Shown here piece after piece: positions 10,913-24,446 of a stretch of DNA of 64,000 bases (the first letter of the stretch is position 1; every line of letters starts with the position of its first letter). The notes beneath the pieces were generated by a model that searched no databases, was not told the origin of the DNA, and saw nothing but the letters and a program-made list of their open reading frames with translations. The DNA comes from Sycobia sp. Sy_11 (taxonomy: Eukaryota > Arthropoda > Insecta > Hymenoptera > Epichrysomallidae): contig JACCIC010000062.1 of NCBI GenBank assembly GCA_018907035.1, forward strand, positions 422,001-486,000. The letters run 5' to 3'. A program made the position numbers and the translations under genes.

Positions 10913-11869
10913 GAGAGAGGGAGGGAGGGAGTGGGAGGGAGCGAGGAAGAAAGAGATACGTATTAGGTCGCATTACAATTTCATTGGTCCAGTTGAGATC
11001 CAGCTAGTTAATCCAGCTTGTCAAGCTACAACCATTATTAGTCATTTCATTTCCCATTGCAAGAAAATGAATGTTTGAAAATTATTAGTTGACAGAAGGT
11101 TTGTATAATATTTAAATGTTATGAAAATCAGTTTAAACATATAGAATCATTTTAAGAGAAATAAAAGCTCATATATTTGATCTGTTTTTTTGATTTTTGA
11201 AATTTTGAATTTTGATTTTTCTTAATTTACTTCTGCATTATTACGATGCATGATTTTGAAGCATTCATTATAATTACTATTATAACAATTCGAAAATGAA
11301 AAACCGATAACTTTTTAGTTTTAATAATAATAGCAAATATGTTGTTGATAATGTATCAATATATATATATACGTGTGTCTCTACGTATATATGCATGTAT
11401 ATATACACACCACAAAGTATGTATTTGTACGTACTGCTTGACTGTCGAATATATAACTGTAAGGTTCCTATACCATGCATTTATTTACAAGTTAATTTTT
11501 ATTAAATAGGTTTGCGTTGCCGTAAATAATCACCTTGGATATGTTGCATTATACAGAGTTATTTTCAATTAATCTTTTATTTTTAATTATTCTTTGCATA
11601 AAAGAATGACACTGGATGGACCAACTGGATCACAACACACAGTCAAGTCATGTCTGGCACAGTCGAGTTAGTAATTTTTTTAATTCATACTCATCTCATC
11701 TTCCATAAACAATTAACCGCCGTAATCGTTCCTATGTAATATTAGAGCTAATCCTCGTTTCATTCCTTGCAGCATTTGTTGTAAAGAAAAACCAGATGAA
11801 GTTACGTTAGATTGCAAATACTTTTAGGTCAATTTATTTAAATCTCTATCATATTCAACATATCTTTTT
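9192..11869 (+). other. 3' UTR of exon 4 and intron
   Basis: GA-rich, mixed-composition sequence follows the stop to about 9330 (likely UTR), then AT-rich intron. Short AT repeats lie at about 9769-9804, and two mildly GC-elevated patches lie near 9.87-10.0 and 10.63-10.76 kb. Neither patch shows an open frame that can be tied to a splice site. Confidence 0.45.
10846..10945. repeat. Compound microsatellite (GC)n/(CA)n/(GA)n
   Basis: CG, then CACA, then a GA run of about 40 bases, decaying into GGGA units. Confidence 0.95.
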
Positions 11870-11870
11870 A

Positions 11871-12413
11871 AATTAATAAATATTTTTTTATTGTTTTTAC
11901 AGTCCAATCAAATCAATCGAAAACAATACGGAACAAGATCAATACATATCTACATTAACATTAATACATCAATACACAAAAATAATAAAAATAAAAATAA
12001 TAAAAATTAAATTAAAAATTATAATGGCAGTCAGACTGTCCTTATTTACAATCACCTCCGTAGAGTAATCTGAAAATAAAATATTAGCTGAAAAAAATTT
12101 TTTTGTTAGTAAAGTTCAGTCTGACTGTCCCCAACACCCTTACCTAATTGAAGATCCAGTCCAACGTTTCGAGCTCGCTACGGCTCCTCATCAGTCCCTG
12201 ATTAGGAATTTTATTTTCATATTAGTCTATGGGGGGTGACTGTGTACAAGGACAGTCTGACTGTCATTATAATTTTTAATTTTTATTTTTATTTTTATTA
12301 TTTTTGTGTATTGATGTATTAATGTTAATGTAGATGTGTATTGATGCTGTTACGTATTGTTTTCGATTGATTTGATTGGACTGTAGGACCAATAAAAAAA
12401 TATTTATTAATTT
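11871..12413. mobile_element. Fold-back element A (long inverted repeats)
   Basis: Left arm about 11871-12085 and right arm about 12207-12413 are near reverse complements. They share AATAAATATTTTTTTATTG at the ends, TGATTTGATTGGACTGTA, long A/T tracts and the palindromic GACAGTCTGACTGTC. The unpaired centre (12086-12206) holds a minus-strand motif CTGATGAG...GAGC/GCTC...GAAAC resembling a hammerhead ribozyme core. No protein is encoded. Same family as copies at 24.4, 37.1 and 42.75 kb. Confidence 0.8.
12140..12206 (-). ncRNA. Hammerhead-ribozyme-like motif in fold-back element A
   Basis: On the minus strand CTGATGA (12188-12194) is followed by a hairpin GAGC-CGTAGCGA-GCTC and then GAAAC (12166-12170). 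CCTAAT before and ATTAGG after the core can pair as an outer stem. Copies B and C show GAAC/GTTC instead of GAGC/GCTC, a compensatory change. The cleavage-site stem III is not clear to me, so activity is not claimed. Hammerheads are known in Penelope-like retroelements. Confidence 0.35.
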
Positions 12414-15092
12414 ATATATAAGCAGTCGACAAAAGTACAATTAAAGTATCTTTTTAAACAATATATCTTGATTCACAATTAAGTAACTGTTAATTTTATT
12501 ATTCATCGACTTTAGTGATTGCTCCACCAAACAGCTCTGATGTTTTGCTCAGTCCACATTGAAAAAAAAATTTTGATTTACGTGTAACAATAGAACAAGA
12601 GATATATACCTTAGTTTCAATTTGGCCTATTCAAAAACTTTTTGATTTAAGTAGTTGAAGTAAAATCTAGAGACCTTTTTTATGAATGTAATGTTTTTCT
12701 TTTCTTTAGTACAGTGCTTTTAATATATGGTTCGGTAATTTCATGGTTTTGTGAGTATATAAAGATTTTTTTAAAAATTAATTTCATTGTCTATTGTATG
12801 TACACCTCGATCCATTTTTCTATGGTATGTATACCTAATTGAATATTCAGCGTCATCTAAAAATAAAAAGTGCAATAATCTTCAAACTGAAACTCATATT
12901 TCATATTCATCTCAACAATCTTCCATCCGAAAGAGTTAATTTTATAAACAATAGTAGAGATCTCTTCAAAGATTTTATTAAACTGTAATACTCATTCACC
13001 GATTTAGTTAATTCATTCACTTGCCCTCTCCCCGCATCCTTTTCTTTCATAATCAGCGTAATTTCATCTGGATCGTATAGTAATAAAGTCATATACATAT
13101 ATATTTATATTTATATTTATATTTATATTTATATTTATATTAATATACACAACTCCCAGTGAGAGAACACCTTAACTAACTCATACATTAACCGTATTTT
13201 TGCCAAATAGACACATGTACAGATGCATTAAGTGACTAGTAAGATAATTCATACCTCGAACTCGACTGTTAAGTCCATGTACTGAATCCCCCCCCCCTTC
13301 CTACGCCACACCCCAGTTGCGCGACACGACTGTTCGTTAACGACTCGTAGACAATATTTATGAGACAAGCCGATTAACAATAAAATAAAAAGAGCAAACT
13401 GTTTATAAAACAAACGAGAAAGGATGCACATACTCGTTACGATTAAGTTAAGATCGATTATTACGCAAAGATGCGTTAGATATAGATTTAATTATTTATA
13501 TAATATTATATAGATGTATGTTTGCCTGTACATATATTATAATATGCATGCATAGACGCATGTGTACCTATTGTATATGTAGGCAGTACCGAGTCTCGCC
13601 GAAACAGCTTTTCTTTGGCCGTGCGGTGAAATACAACTGGGCCGAAGTCATGTCGATATAAGTTCTTTTGATTTTTTAATATTTTTATTTTAATTAAGTT
13701 GTATAGCTGCAAACTAGAAAACGTATTGAATTGCAAATAGTCATTTTTTCATAATATATTTATTCTTAATATACGACACGGTAATTTCTGGTGACTTTGA
13801 CCGAATAGAAACTTTTTAATTATTGACATACTTTTTTTTACACGTTCATCATTCGCATTGGTGAATTAAATTATCCGTTCCCTTCACGTTCTATAACGAA
13901 AATATATTTCGAACGAAAATTAAAACTTTTTCCATATTTAATTGATTAAAGTACACCAGAAATTCATAGTTTGTACAGAGCTTAAGAAATCGAGCAAGTC
14001 AAATACGAGATGGCCTCGGCTTCGAACGTTCATCGCGATAATTACCATAACAGGAAAGCAAATATTTCACGTAAATAATTTGACGAAGAGAAAGAAGAGC
14101 GTTATATTTGATATACGATATAGCATGAACTATTATTAGATATTAGATATTAAGACAAAAAATGAAAAAAAGAGAAGTTTTTTTGGATTGAGGGTGGCAG
14201 AAATGGATAATATTAGTTGAGAAAGAGATGGGACATATTAGTGGCTTTTTAAAAGAAGAAAAATAAGCATTGGACTAAAGCTATAATAGAACAAGCTTCG
14301 TAGGAAAACTCTGAAAATGGTGGTTAGAGCAGCTGGGCAGAGATGGATTTAAGCTGACAAAAAATATCATGATAATGATCGTATTAATGTTGATGAGGAA
14401 GATGACAATGTCGATGCTGATAGGGCTCTATAGGAGTATATAAAAGATGATTTACATGTAATGGAGCCATTGCTTACGTAATTGTATTCACTATTTTTAG
14501 ATCGATAGCTTTATGGAATTAAAAGTTTAAAAGGAGAAGAAGGACATTTATATGGTATATATATAAATAAATCTATGTTATATACAGCTATAAGTATGAT
14601 GAAATAGTAATTATAGTGCCTCACGAGGCCTTCAATGCTCGATGGCGGCCAACGCGGCGGAAAGTAAAGAAATCGAAACTAGAAAAGAATGGAAGCTAGA
14701 ACGTTGCCTATTTATACGTTTACAAGTAACTGAAAAATAACGCAAGTTAGTTAACTATTCTTAATTATTACCGAAGAATAGAGTATTTTTAAAGTCGGCG
14801 AAGCCAATGGTCGTCATCGCATGTACGGAGATTATTAGGTTTTAGGAAGAACATGAGTAAGATTTAAGATTTTTAGATTAAGCTCTTTAAATATATCGTC
14901 CTTTTGACAGAAGGCAAATATTACCTATTCGAGCGTAATTGTAAAAATGAGTTAGAAATAAGAACAGTTACAAAAGCGCCTTTGCTCAAACCATAGCCAA
15001 GATCTATAATAACAGAATTATATTGAGAAAAGATAGAGGGAGTGAGAGGTAGATAGTCAGAGCACTCAGATTTACACACATAGTCACATAGT

Positions 15093-15097
<5 letters not shown>
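12414..15097. other. Intron, AT-rich
   Basis: No exon recognised. Just outside element A, 'gcagtcgacaaaagtacaatt' (12423-12443) resembles the outer flank of elements B and C. A (TTTATA)n hexamer repeat lies at about 13098-13140. Short mixed patches near 13.6 and 14.65 kb carry no supportable frame. Confidence 0.45.

Positions 15098-15146
<49 letters not shown>
15098..15146. repeat. (TA)n microsatellite
   Basis: About 24 uninterrupted TA units. Confidence 0.95.
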
Positions 15147-15149
<3 letters not shown>

Positions 15150-18100
15150 CCATTCGAGCAGTGTTTTCAAGTTCGCCTATAATAAGAGTATGTATAGTAT
15201 GTATAATGGTTTATCCACCATTGACTCTTCCATTTTTTCCATAATTTTCTTACATATCAGAGAAGTTAGCCCAATTACAACCGAGTAGCTTAATATAATG
15301 CAAGTAGTTGTGAAGTGACGTTACTGCTAAAAAAGCTGTGCCAATTATTCGGACATTATGTACTGTCGCGCATAAACGTAGAATAAAAATTTCGTTGTCT
15401 TTATATTATTTTGAGTGCTCTCTTGTCAAGTACATGCTTCATAGGCTTCATAATTTAGCGCATCCCAGGATTAGTAACAAAAATCGACACTGGAATGAAC
15501 AAAGAATTCTTATTGCATTTGCATAATTTGTCATACAGCTTTGTAAAAAAATTTATTTAAATTTCATCAAGTGAGAGATCACAAGACTCAAGCTTTCGAA
15601 AAAATTGCAATAATATTTTCGAAATTATAATGTGCGAATATTAAGCGTGGATCAATTTAAAGAGAGGAAATACCAATCTTGCTCACAGAATTAAAAACTT
15701 CGATTCAAACCCAGAATATTATAGAATTTTTCGTAATTTCGATCGTTAGGTATATAACACTTTAAATATATCGCAGTAGTTTGCTAAAATAATTAGACTC
15801 GAAATAGGAGGTATCAACCAATGATTTATCTTTAAACCTTGATTAATTAATTAATTAACGGTATTCCCGCAGTTTTGGTCGAACTCTCGCTTTACTCTCT
15901 TTTCTCAGTGACGGCGAATAGATAAACAAAAAAAGAACAAAAAAACAGAGACGAAAACGGGGAATGAGAAAAAAAATTATTAAAAAGAAAAAAGAATGTT
16001 TTAAACATACACGTGCCTTTAGTATACCACCTGCGAGATAACGAACTAAATGAGATCTAAGAAGAATTTAAGCGAACTATTTACCGTAGTTCTGATAAAA
16101 AAAATTAATAACCTAAGTGCTTCGGGCTCATAGATTTTATATGTCATGGAAAGGATTATTTTTGAAAGCTTGACCATGGGCTGAGCAGAAAAAATGAAAT
16201 TATTTAAGTAAACGTAAAACATATATGGTAGGCCATAGTAAGAGAGAGTTAGGATATAACAAACGAAATACTTTCAAGTTGCGCGGGGTAAGGATTTATA
16301 GCAAAGACAAGTATAAGTAAAATATTTTAAGCGGTAGTAAGAAGGTAAAAAAGCATGCAGTAAAATTAATCATGTAGCATTGTATAGGCGAATTATAATT
16401 CGATTGTATTTAGAAATTATATTTAATTCTAAGAGATTCATTTATCGCGAGGTCGGTGTTCGTTAAATTCATTCATATAAATAAATAATACACTATTCGA
16501 TATTATTCTTACTTTTACCTGTATATGATTCGTCTTTTCTTTTAACATCGCGAGTCGCTTGAATACGCAAACAGGCTTGTTTCGTTTTATCAATTAGAAG
16601 ACAATTAATATTAATCAGCTAATATCTATATGTTCTAATATTTATAAGATAATTAGGTAATTATCATTCGATGATACGTGAGCTTTATTTCTGGGTGATA
16701 GGATGTATAAGTTAAAATAATGTAAACGACAAAAAAATCCATATGATTTCGATAGTTTTTTAATCGTAGGCTGAAATTTGAACGAGTAACGAAATTGAGA
16801 TAAGGAAATTAGTGAAATGTTAAAGGACCGTGGCACAAACAAGAAAATCGTATTTCCATTGTAATTTAGTGTTTATATAAATAACTCAAGTTTGTGTTAT
16901 TTTATTAGTTATATATTTGTTTATACTGGTTTTTTAACATTTATTTTTTGTAATCTAAAATTTTTTTGAGCTTTTTATTATATATGAATGAAAAAATTAT
17001 ATTTATTTGGAAACAATATTATTTGACATAAAAGTAAAGATATTATTTTTTTTTGTTACGATTCTGTACGACATTTCGTGTATCGTGATATTTAGAAATT
17101 ATGAAATTTGCAAAGGTTTTTTGCAAACAAAATTTTGTATTTTAAAAAAGTAAAATATTTAAAAAAAAGTTAGGTTTGCCTGGGTATAAATAATTTAGTC
17201 TAAAACAACTGTTATGGTACGATTGACCGAAATTCGAGCATGCCACTCGGGTATTTTATAGGATTCTGGGCTTTAATATCTTTTAACGATATATTTAAAG
17301 TAGAAAATTTCTTTATATGGGATAATGCTAAGAGATTAATAAGATAAAAATTAGCAATGAAAGTGATGTGTATAAAAATTGAAAGAAAGGAGAAATTTTT
17401 TCTTGGGCGCAAATTTTTTTTATTATTTTAGACTTTATGATAAGTGAATTCTTTCGAAGTATTCATAGTTTATTATGAAAATTTATCTACTTTTGGCTGT
17501 AAAATTTCTCAAGCTATCAAGGGTCTGATGTAAGCGCTGTTTTCAAAATCGTTATTGTTTTTTTTTAATTCCAGACCCGCGTACGGTATGCAATTTTAGC
17601 CGCAGCTCGCAAAAAGAATTATAGATTTTATGCGATGAGCGACAAAGATCAAAGTGATCATGATGCATACTTTTGCATCATTTGCCTGGCAAGTCATGAG
17701 ATGCGTGTGGAGAAAAATTTATACGAACGAGAATCTTTTATGATACGTTAACGTTCTACTTTTTTTATGTCAGCTTCGTTGTTGGAGGCAGTGTTCATTT
17801 TTTAGGTAACTACTGAAGTGATTAATCTTTTGGCGTATATTAAGGGGGAAAAAATTAAATCGTGGCCCGGTGAAAAAATGCTTTGTATTTTAGACTTTAA
17901 GTTTAAAAATCTTGGACAAGAAAAAAGTTATTATATGTATGTTTATGAAACATTTAAATTAATGGTACGGTATAAAAATATGCGTATCTTTCTAGTTATT
18001 TAAGCTGCTTTAAAAGCACTGGATTAGGTGAGAGTACACTTGTGTGACAAGGTACCGAATGTTAAATTTAGCTACTTATTATTTTTCTTTTTATTTTCCT

Positions 18101-18988
18101 AATTTTAACGATTAATTACTGCCAATTCTATTCAAATTCTTTTCTGTATCCTTTCTATTTTTGGAACATTTTATTTTAAAAAAATATTTATCTTTATATT
18201 TTACATTGGGACAAATTTGTTTTTCTGTTGTCTCAGAACGTGAGGGTATTTGTAAAAATTCGATTTCCTTCATTGCATCGACTTTTGTTTTTTTGTTTTG
18301 TTTCTTCACAAATTCGTAGTGTTTTAAAATTTGTAAATTAATATATTAAGGTGTAAACAAATGTATGCATTTGTTCAGGGGATGGGGGCTCGAGCCTCAG
18401 GATTGGATTTACATTACAGATAGCCTCACGAGCGTATCAGCCGGCTCTGCCCAACGAATACCAATGTATTCGCCAAGCTTTATTCAATGTGATTCAAATG
18501 TAGTTGATAAAAAAAAATCGAAATTCATAATAATGTGCTGGGCTACACTAGCCGCATATGTCAAGCCTGAGTTTTTTTACATTTATTTTAAACGATTTCG
18601 AATTTATAATCGAGCAAAAATTTATAAAAAAAGTCTCACAAAATTATAAGTCAACGAATATAGCAATTAAGCGTACTCTGACACAGAGCGGCAAGCGAAA
18701 CGGAGAGAAAAGGATGAAAAATGAAAAAAATATTCTAAAAACAATTTAAACAATTTCCGTATTTGTACACGAGAGATAAGGAACGCCCAACTATATAAAT
18801 ATGTATACGGGATAATTCGACGATACGAATATATATATTTATATGTATATGTTTTGTAGAATAAAGAAATGTTTGTACGAAAAATGAAATATTGTAAAAT
18901 CATGATGATAGAGAGCACGAGCGTGATTTCATATAAAGCGAAAGAGCCTTGCGTTAAGTGCCTTTAAGTACGACTTAAAATTTAGACA
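15147..18988. other. Intron, AT-rich, nothing coding recognised
   Basis: Only chance open frames of about 60 residues. A short GC-elevated patch at about 18375-18470 reads on the minus strand like a tRNA-type promoter region (box-B-like GGCTCGAGCCC) and may be an old SINE head; weak. Confidence 0.4.
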
Positions 18989-19008
18989 TGCGCGGGCGCG
19001 CGCGCACA

Positions 19009-19047
<39 letters not shown>

Positions 19048-19082
19048 GCGCGCGCGCACGCACGCACACGCACACGCACACG
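18989..19082. repeat. Compound (CG)n/(CA)n microsatellite
   Basis: CG, a long CA run, CG again, then CACG units. Frames through it on either strand are artefacts. Confidence 0.95.
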
Positions 19083-20881
19083 ATTGCGAGGCGCTGGGTG
19101 TTCATACACCTATTGATAGCTACAGAAGAAACTGTCTTCATTTTTCTATCACCGTATATATTATTATAAATTATATTGCGCAGCCCTAGAAGGCAACAAA
19201 AGTTTGGAGTCAGGTCGTAGTCATGCGAAGACTTATAAGTTATTTTTTGATGAAATTTCGATACATCCGTGCTACTAAAAGCAAAGGAGAACCAGTCAAG
19301 TATGTGCGTATCTCTCTCACGTTAGTTTACTATTTTTGGGATACGATACTAAAGTTTTGTACTTTTTTCGCTTTTATATTTCTCCCGTTCCTATACAACC
19401 AATGCTATTGTTTTCGTTTTCTTGGGCGTTCATTTAACGAGAGATTGCACGTTATTTCATTTCGAACGTTACATATACGTATGCACGACTCTTTATTTTC
19501 GTCCCTTTTGACGCACACGTAGACACAAACATATACACACACTCTCGCGATATGTGTACATTGTCGCGACCAGTGATAATGTTGTGGTTTAAACATTTAT
19601 TAATTCTACGTTGAAATTGCCAACGTATCCGTTATGTATTTTTTAAATTTTACTCCATTGACAGGAAGGAAAAGCATTTACCAATTCATTTCTTTCTATG
19701 ACTTATTAGTGCAAGTGTTAGAAATGAATTGCGTAAAACTTTAGTTTCTATAACAATTATACAAATCGTTTTTTATCGAATTATTAACGAGTTTCCAATT
19801 TTAAATTATTGCTCCTTCTACATTCAGATAATTATCAGTTTAATTCTTTAGATTGCTCATTTTAAATAAATACATTAATCTCTTTTTACATTTGAAAAAA
19901 GTATGTATTTTCTAATGCTCTGAAGAAATTGTAATGATTTTGAAAAATTCTTCGGGCAAAGGAATAAAGTCACCAAGTCGATTATGTTTACTAAAAGCAT
20001 TACAGAACATATTTATATACTTATTTATTTCTATAAAGACGTCTTATACATTGAGACATGTAAAAGATTTATTTATCAAAAATTACTATATGTCCTACTA
20101 ATAGAGGAACAAACTTGACTTGTGAGGAATTTTGCCAAAAATATATTAATAGTTACTCTAATTATAGTAGTTTTAACGCGACATATATGTTAAAAATTAA
20201 TTTACATATAGTATTCATTAGTATATCCGTAGTAAAATTTCTCATAATTTAGGGTTGCCTTTCTAGTGGTATATAACTTATACAGTAATGTTTGATAGAA
20301 AAATTTTCCACGACTACCCGTGTAGATAAGATGCAATAATAAAAGTATAAGATCGATAAGAGAAGGTTCTATTATGAGTGACTGACATACGGCACTGTAT
20401 AAACTAGAAAACTAGAAAGCACCGGCCACCTAATAAATTTGCGAGTTTTACATTTTTTGCACGGAATCAGCGTAATATTCCCTATAAGTTTTCCCAATGA
20501 GAATAGACTTTTATCTCACTGCGCACTTAGTTCGCATCACAGTACAATTTACATGTTATGTAATCTAAATGTAATACTAATACATTAAGCCTAACACATT
20601 TTAGTACAAGACCACAATATTTATTGATTCGTGATTTTGTTTTTTTAAATCTTATCTTGTCTTTTTTAATCCATTTATTGTACAGAACACATTTTATTTA
20701 AGTAAAAACAATATTATAAGTCGAATAATAAATTCCACTCAGCGCCTCAAAGGTAACACAGAAGGAAAGCTCTATACTATTTTTTAGTCGTATAATTATT
20801 ATCGCCATGTATTTGCCAACGAATGATTATTATTTTTTTTATTTCATTTTCATTTTATATATACATATGTATGTGTGTGTA

Positions 20882-20934
<53 letters not shown>

Positions 20935-21094
20935 GATTAATGTTTATTTAGATAAATATTATTAATTAATAAGTTAAACAAAAAAATAATAATTATTATA
21001 TAATCTTTCTAGTAATTTTTGCTTAACGCGACCAAATATTATATAAATATATGTGTGTACATGTATATGCGCATTGCATATGACCTGCATTATG

Positions 21095-21149
<55 letters not shown>

Positions 21150-21166
21150 GCGTGTAGATGCGTGTG

Positions 21167-21225
<59 letters not shown>

Positions 21226-21708
21226 ACACATTCTCAGGCGAGCAACTAAGTTTTAATCGTATAATATCGCGCGTATTATAAATATTCTTGTTGGAGTTTT
21301 AGGATTTACAAAGAAATTGAATCGGTATTTTTGCTTTGAAACTTTTTGATACATTACACGCGCAAACCTTCAGGTGATACGTTCATTTCTCTTTTAGATT
21401 TATTTGTTTACAATATACTTTTAACATTCATAATATTACTTTTAACATTCTTATATGAACATTCCAAAGTGCTCGCTTCTTCATTTACTATAATCTTTCT
21501 TTGTCACAAAGTTTGTAGAAATTTGATTGTATTCATTTTAAAGCAAAATAAAGTCTAGAAAGACAAAAGTAATCCTTTACAACGTCCATTTACTAATTTT
21601 CTGTTATCTTCCTGAAAAATTTTTTAAATTGCATAAGTTATACAAAGATACTGTTGCTAATTTTACTCACTATTTAATATTTTTTCACAGGTGTTCCTGG
21701 ATCTTTCT

Positions 21709-21779
<71 letters not shown>

Positions 21780-22137
21780 GAAGAAGACTGTTTGGAGCTG
21801 CAATGATTTCCTAATCTTCTTAAATAATAACTTTGTGAAAATAAACATTGTAATAAAGTTCTTTGAAAATCGATCTTGCTCTTTCATTAATTTTTTTATT
21901 TCATTATTTTTGCTTTTGGCTATTTTATTTTACTCATACAATTTTATTGTTTCAGGTAACAGGAATTAATTATTGTAGTGAATCATTTTGGAGCAGAAAT
22001 GAAGACCGATTTTTTTATTTCACGAAATTTCTGGCGAAATATCGACACTGTTAATATAATTCATAAAATATATAATTGCCGATACATGTGTTTGTTTATG
22101 CTTTCGCAAAAACTGATTCTGTTTTTGCTTTCGCAGG

Positions 22138-22195
<58 letters not shown>

Positions 22196-22829
22196 ACTTA
22201 TAACTCGAATTATTGAAAATGAACGGTGGTTTTACAGGAAGATTCAATTGTCACAGACGAACTTTAACCTTGATTTAAACGCCATGTTTTCCAGTCATTT
22301 GGCATCCTCATTTTCCCGGGCGATTTTTTTTTATCCATTTGCTTCCTGTTCCCTTGTTTTGCTCGTTGTTGCTAGCTTGCGAATTGAATGTTTTTGGCAT
22401 GGTCCGCGTTGTATTACAACAAATTTATCCAAGATTTGTCGCTCTTGCGTCATAAGATACTAGAACTGAAAAGCGGATGTTTATCTTAATATTTTGTGTA
22501 TTTAAAAATAATTCAATGAGTATATTAATATATACTTCACCTGCATTTAAATTTACTCCAGTAAGTTCGGGCTACTTTTATCAAAACTGGGAATGGCTAT
22601 TTATCAGATACTCTCTTTTTATTTTTATTTCTGTATAAAAAGCATCACGTTTAAACTTTTCCAAATAAGATATATGAATTTTGTTAAATACATTTATAAT
22701 ATATTTTCTACTTTCCTTAATTTATTTATACTATATATATACATACAAATTGAATAAGGACCAGAATACGGAAGCACTATCTATTTAGATTTATAAAAAT
22801 TCGAATGATCGGTCAATTTGTTTTCCATC
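19083..22829. other. Intron with clustered (TA)n tracts
   Basis: No exon recognised. TA tracts of 45-60 bases lie at about 20887-20931, 21093-21223 (two runs separated by a GT-rich bridge), 21713-21773 and 22139-22191. Open frames across them (poly Tyr-Ile) are artefacts. Confidence 0.5.
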
Positions 22830-23637
22830 ACCTTGTATTTCAATGATCCTTGGGCGACTGCTGGTTCTCTGAATCTTCCCTGGCCCTAAGTTCCAGATTC
22901 CAAAAGTATCGCTACGATTGTTTAAGTCTTGTCGCTCGACTAAAGTGCAAATAAAAGTTACTACGGATTTAAAATTTTTCCTTAGCTGTTAAATGGTGGT
23001 CTTTGAATTAATATTCAATATTATCTCAGTCACCTGCACAATCATAAATGGGAATTCCAATCGTTAATCCCAGAATCGAGGATGACTTTCCGAGTATGAC
23101 TTTCAGGGTTCTCTGTAGTTGCAAGTCAAGTCCACATCAAGATCCTGCTCATAATTGAAATTTTTGTCCCTGATCTGAGTACAACAGCAATAAGCATCAT
23201 ACTGGCATCGACACTTTTCCTTATTCCAGTAACGTATCCCAGAAACAGTTTTGGGCATTTTGAGTAGATCTATTATTGAAGGTTTGACCATTAGCCGCGA
23301 ATCAGTGCATAACTCATATTCGAACGTAAAGTTTTTTCTCGCTTGACTTCTAATGTAAATGATTGGGATTCCCATTTCAGAAAATGCCGGAGAACAATTC
23401 GAAGCCCCCGTATTTTGAATGTTCTTCTTAAATTGCGCGATTTAAACAGTCGTGCCGATAGCATTGGATCGGCTATTATACAGGGACGCAAAGCGACAAA
23501 TCCCCAGCCATATCGTCTCATCCTCGTCTCTACTGGCCGCCATTGTCCGCATCCAACCGTAGCGCGCTCGTACCCTCCCAGCACCAGGGCGAAACTAATC
23601 GCGTCGATCTCTCGACCCTCTGCTTCTCTCGTTTCAG
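22830..23637. other. GC-elevated block before exon 5
   Basis: About 800 bases with clearly higher GC than the surrounding intron. It ends in the exon 5 acceptor (ctctcgtttcag). On the minus strand it holds a Cys-rich frame (23103-23375) and a second open stretch around 22810-23000. It may be a decayed opposite-strand gene, a promoter region or conserved intron. Nothing is recognised with confidence. Confidence 0.35.
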
Positions 23638-24107
23638 GCTACTTCGCCGGTCTGGGCTGGCGGGCCAGCGAGGCAACGACGGCAACGACCGCGACGACGA
23701 CGACGAGCCCGTCGGGCCAGCACCACCACCGACGCAGCTCCGGGCGGGCCGCCGCCGCCGCGACCCCGACGACGAACTCGGAAGTGCCGGCGCCCCTGGC
23801 GCCCCAGCGCAGGGCCCGCGTCCACTCCTCCGCGCGGCACCCGGGCCGCAGCGCCCACCTAGTGGCCCACCACTACCACGCGGTGGTCGTTGGCTCGGGC
23901 CACGACCGGCGCCACAACTGCTCGCGCTGCGGCAAGAGCTACAAGAACGCGTACATACTGAAGCGGCACCTGCTCTACGAGTGTGGAAAGGCGCCCTCGT
24001 TCAGCTGCCCGCACTGCGCCTTCAGCTCCAAGTACGAGAGGAACCTAAAGGCGCACATCAACCACCGCCACCTCGGGGCGCAGGACTCGCTCGGGAACCG
24101 GGCTTAA
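23638..24107 (+). CDS. lola: lola alternative 3' exon 5, long linker and two zinc fingers
   Basis: Acceptor AG at 23636-23637, two-base entry, 155 residues, stop at 24105-24107. The first 90 residues are low complexity: Thr/Ala runs (ATTATTATTTTSPSG), then Ala, Arg, Pro and His-rich stretches. Finger 1 is at 94-115 (CSRC...HLLYEC) and finger 2 at 123-144 (CPHC...HINHRH), with an 11-residue tail ending GNRA. Very GC-rich; the linker is the longest among the GC-rich exons. The frame stays open upstream of the acceptor by chance, but the splice phase matches the other exons. Isoform-specific DNA-binding tail. Confidence 0.87.
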
Positions 24108-24380
24108 GCTGGACGACTGAGGCGCGAGCGTAATTCTAGGATCTCCGTGGGTAAAGGGCGAGTTGAATGCGGTCGAATGAGGTATTTGACCAACACAGTG
24201 GAACGCGACGGTGCGGGCGTCTGCTGTAAAGGGCGAATGAATCAAATTGTTGGATTTCTAATTGTATCTCTTAGTGCGCCGACGACGCTCAACATAGGCT
24301 CTATGCTCTATGCTCCTCATTTCTGAGTTAGGAGCGCATCGTTGCATGTATGTATGTATATATGTTCATGTGTGTCCATA

Positions 24381-24434
<54 letters not shown>

Positions 24435-24446
24435 TATATATATATA
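24108..24446 (+). other. 3' UTR of exon 5
   Basis: GC-balanced to about 24340, then GTAT and a TA tract (24378-24447). AATAAA hexamers occur at about 24446-24455, where fold-back element B begins. Confidence 0.45.

Noticed and set aside
21019..21281. Poly Tyr-Ile frames on both strands
   Set aside because: Translation of (TA)n repeats; same for similar frames at 8041, 37828, 53794 and 58559.
21978..22463. 161-residue + frame
   Set aside because: Interrupted by a (TA)n tract encoding Ile-Tyr repeats; the flanks show no family resemblance.
23543..24133. Second long + strand frame (196 residues) across exon 5
   Set aside because: Off-frame reading of the same GC-rich exon. It lacks the Cys/His pattern, which is complete in the other frame.
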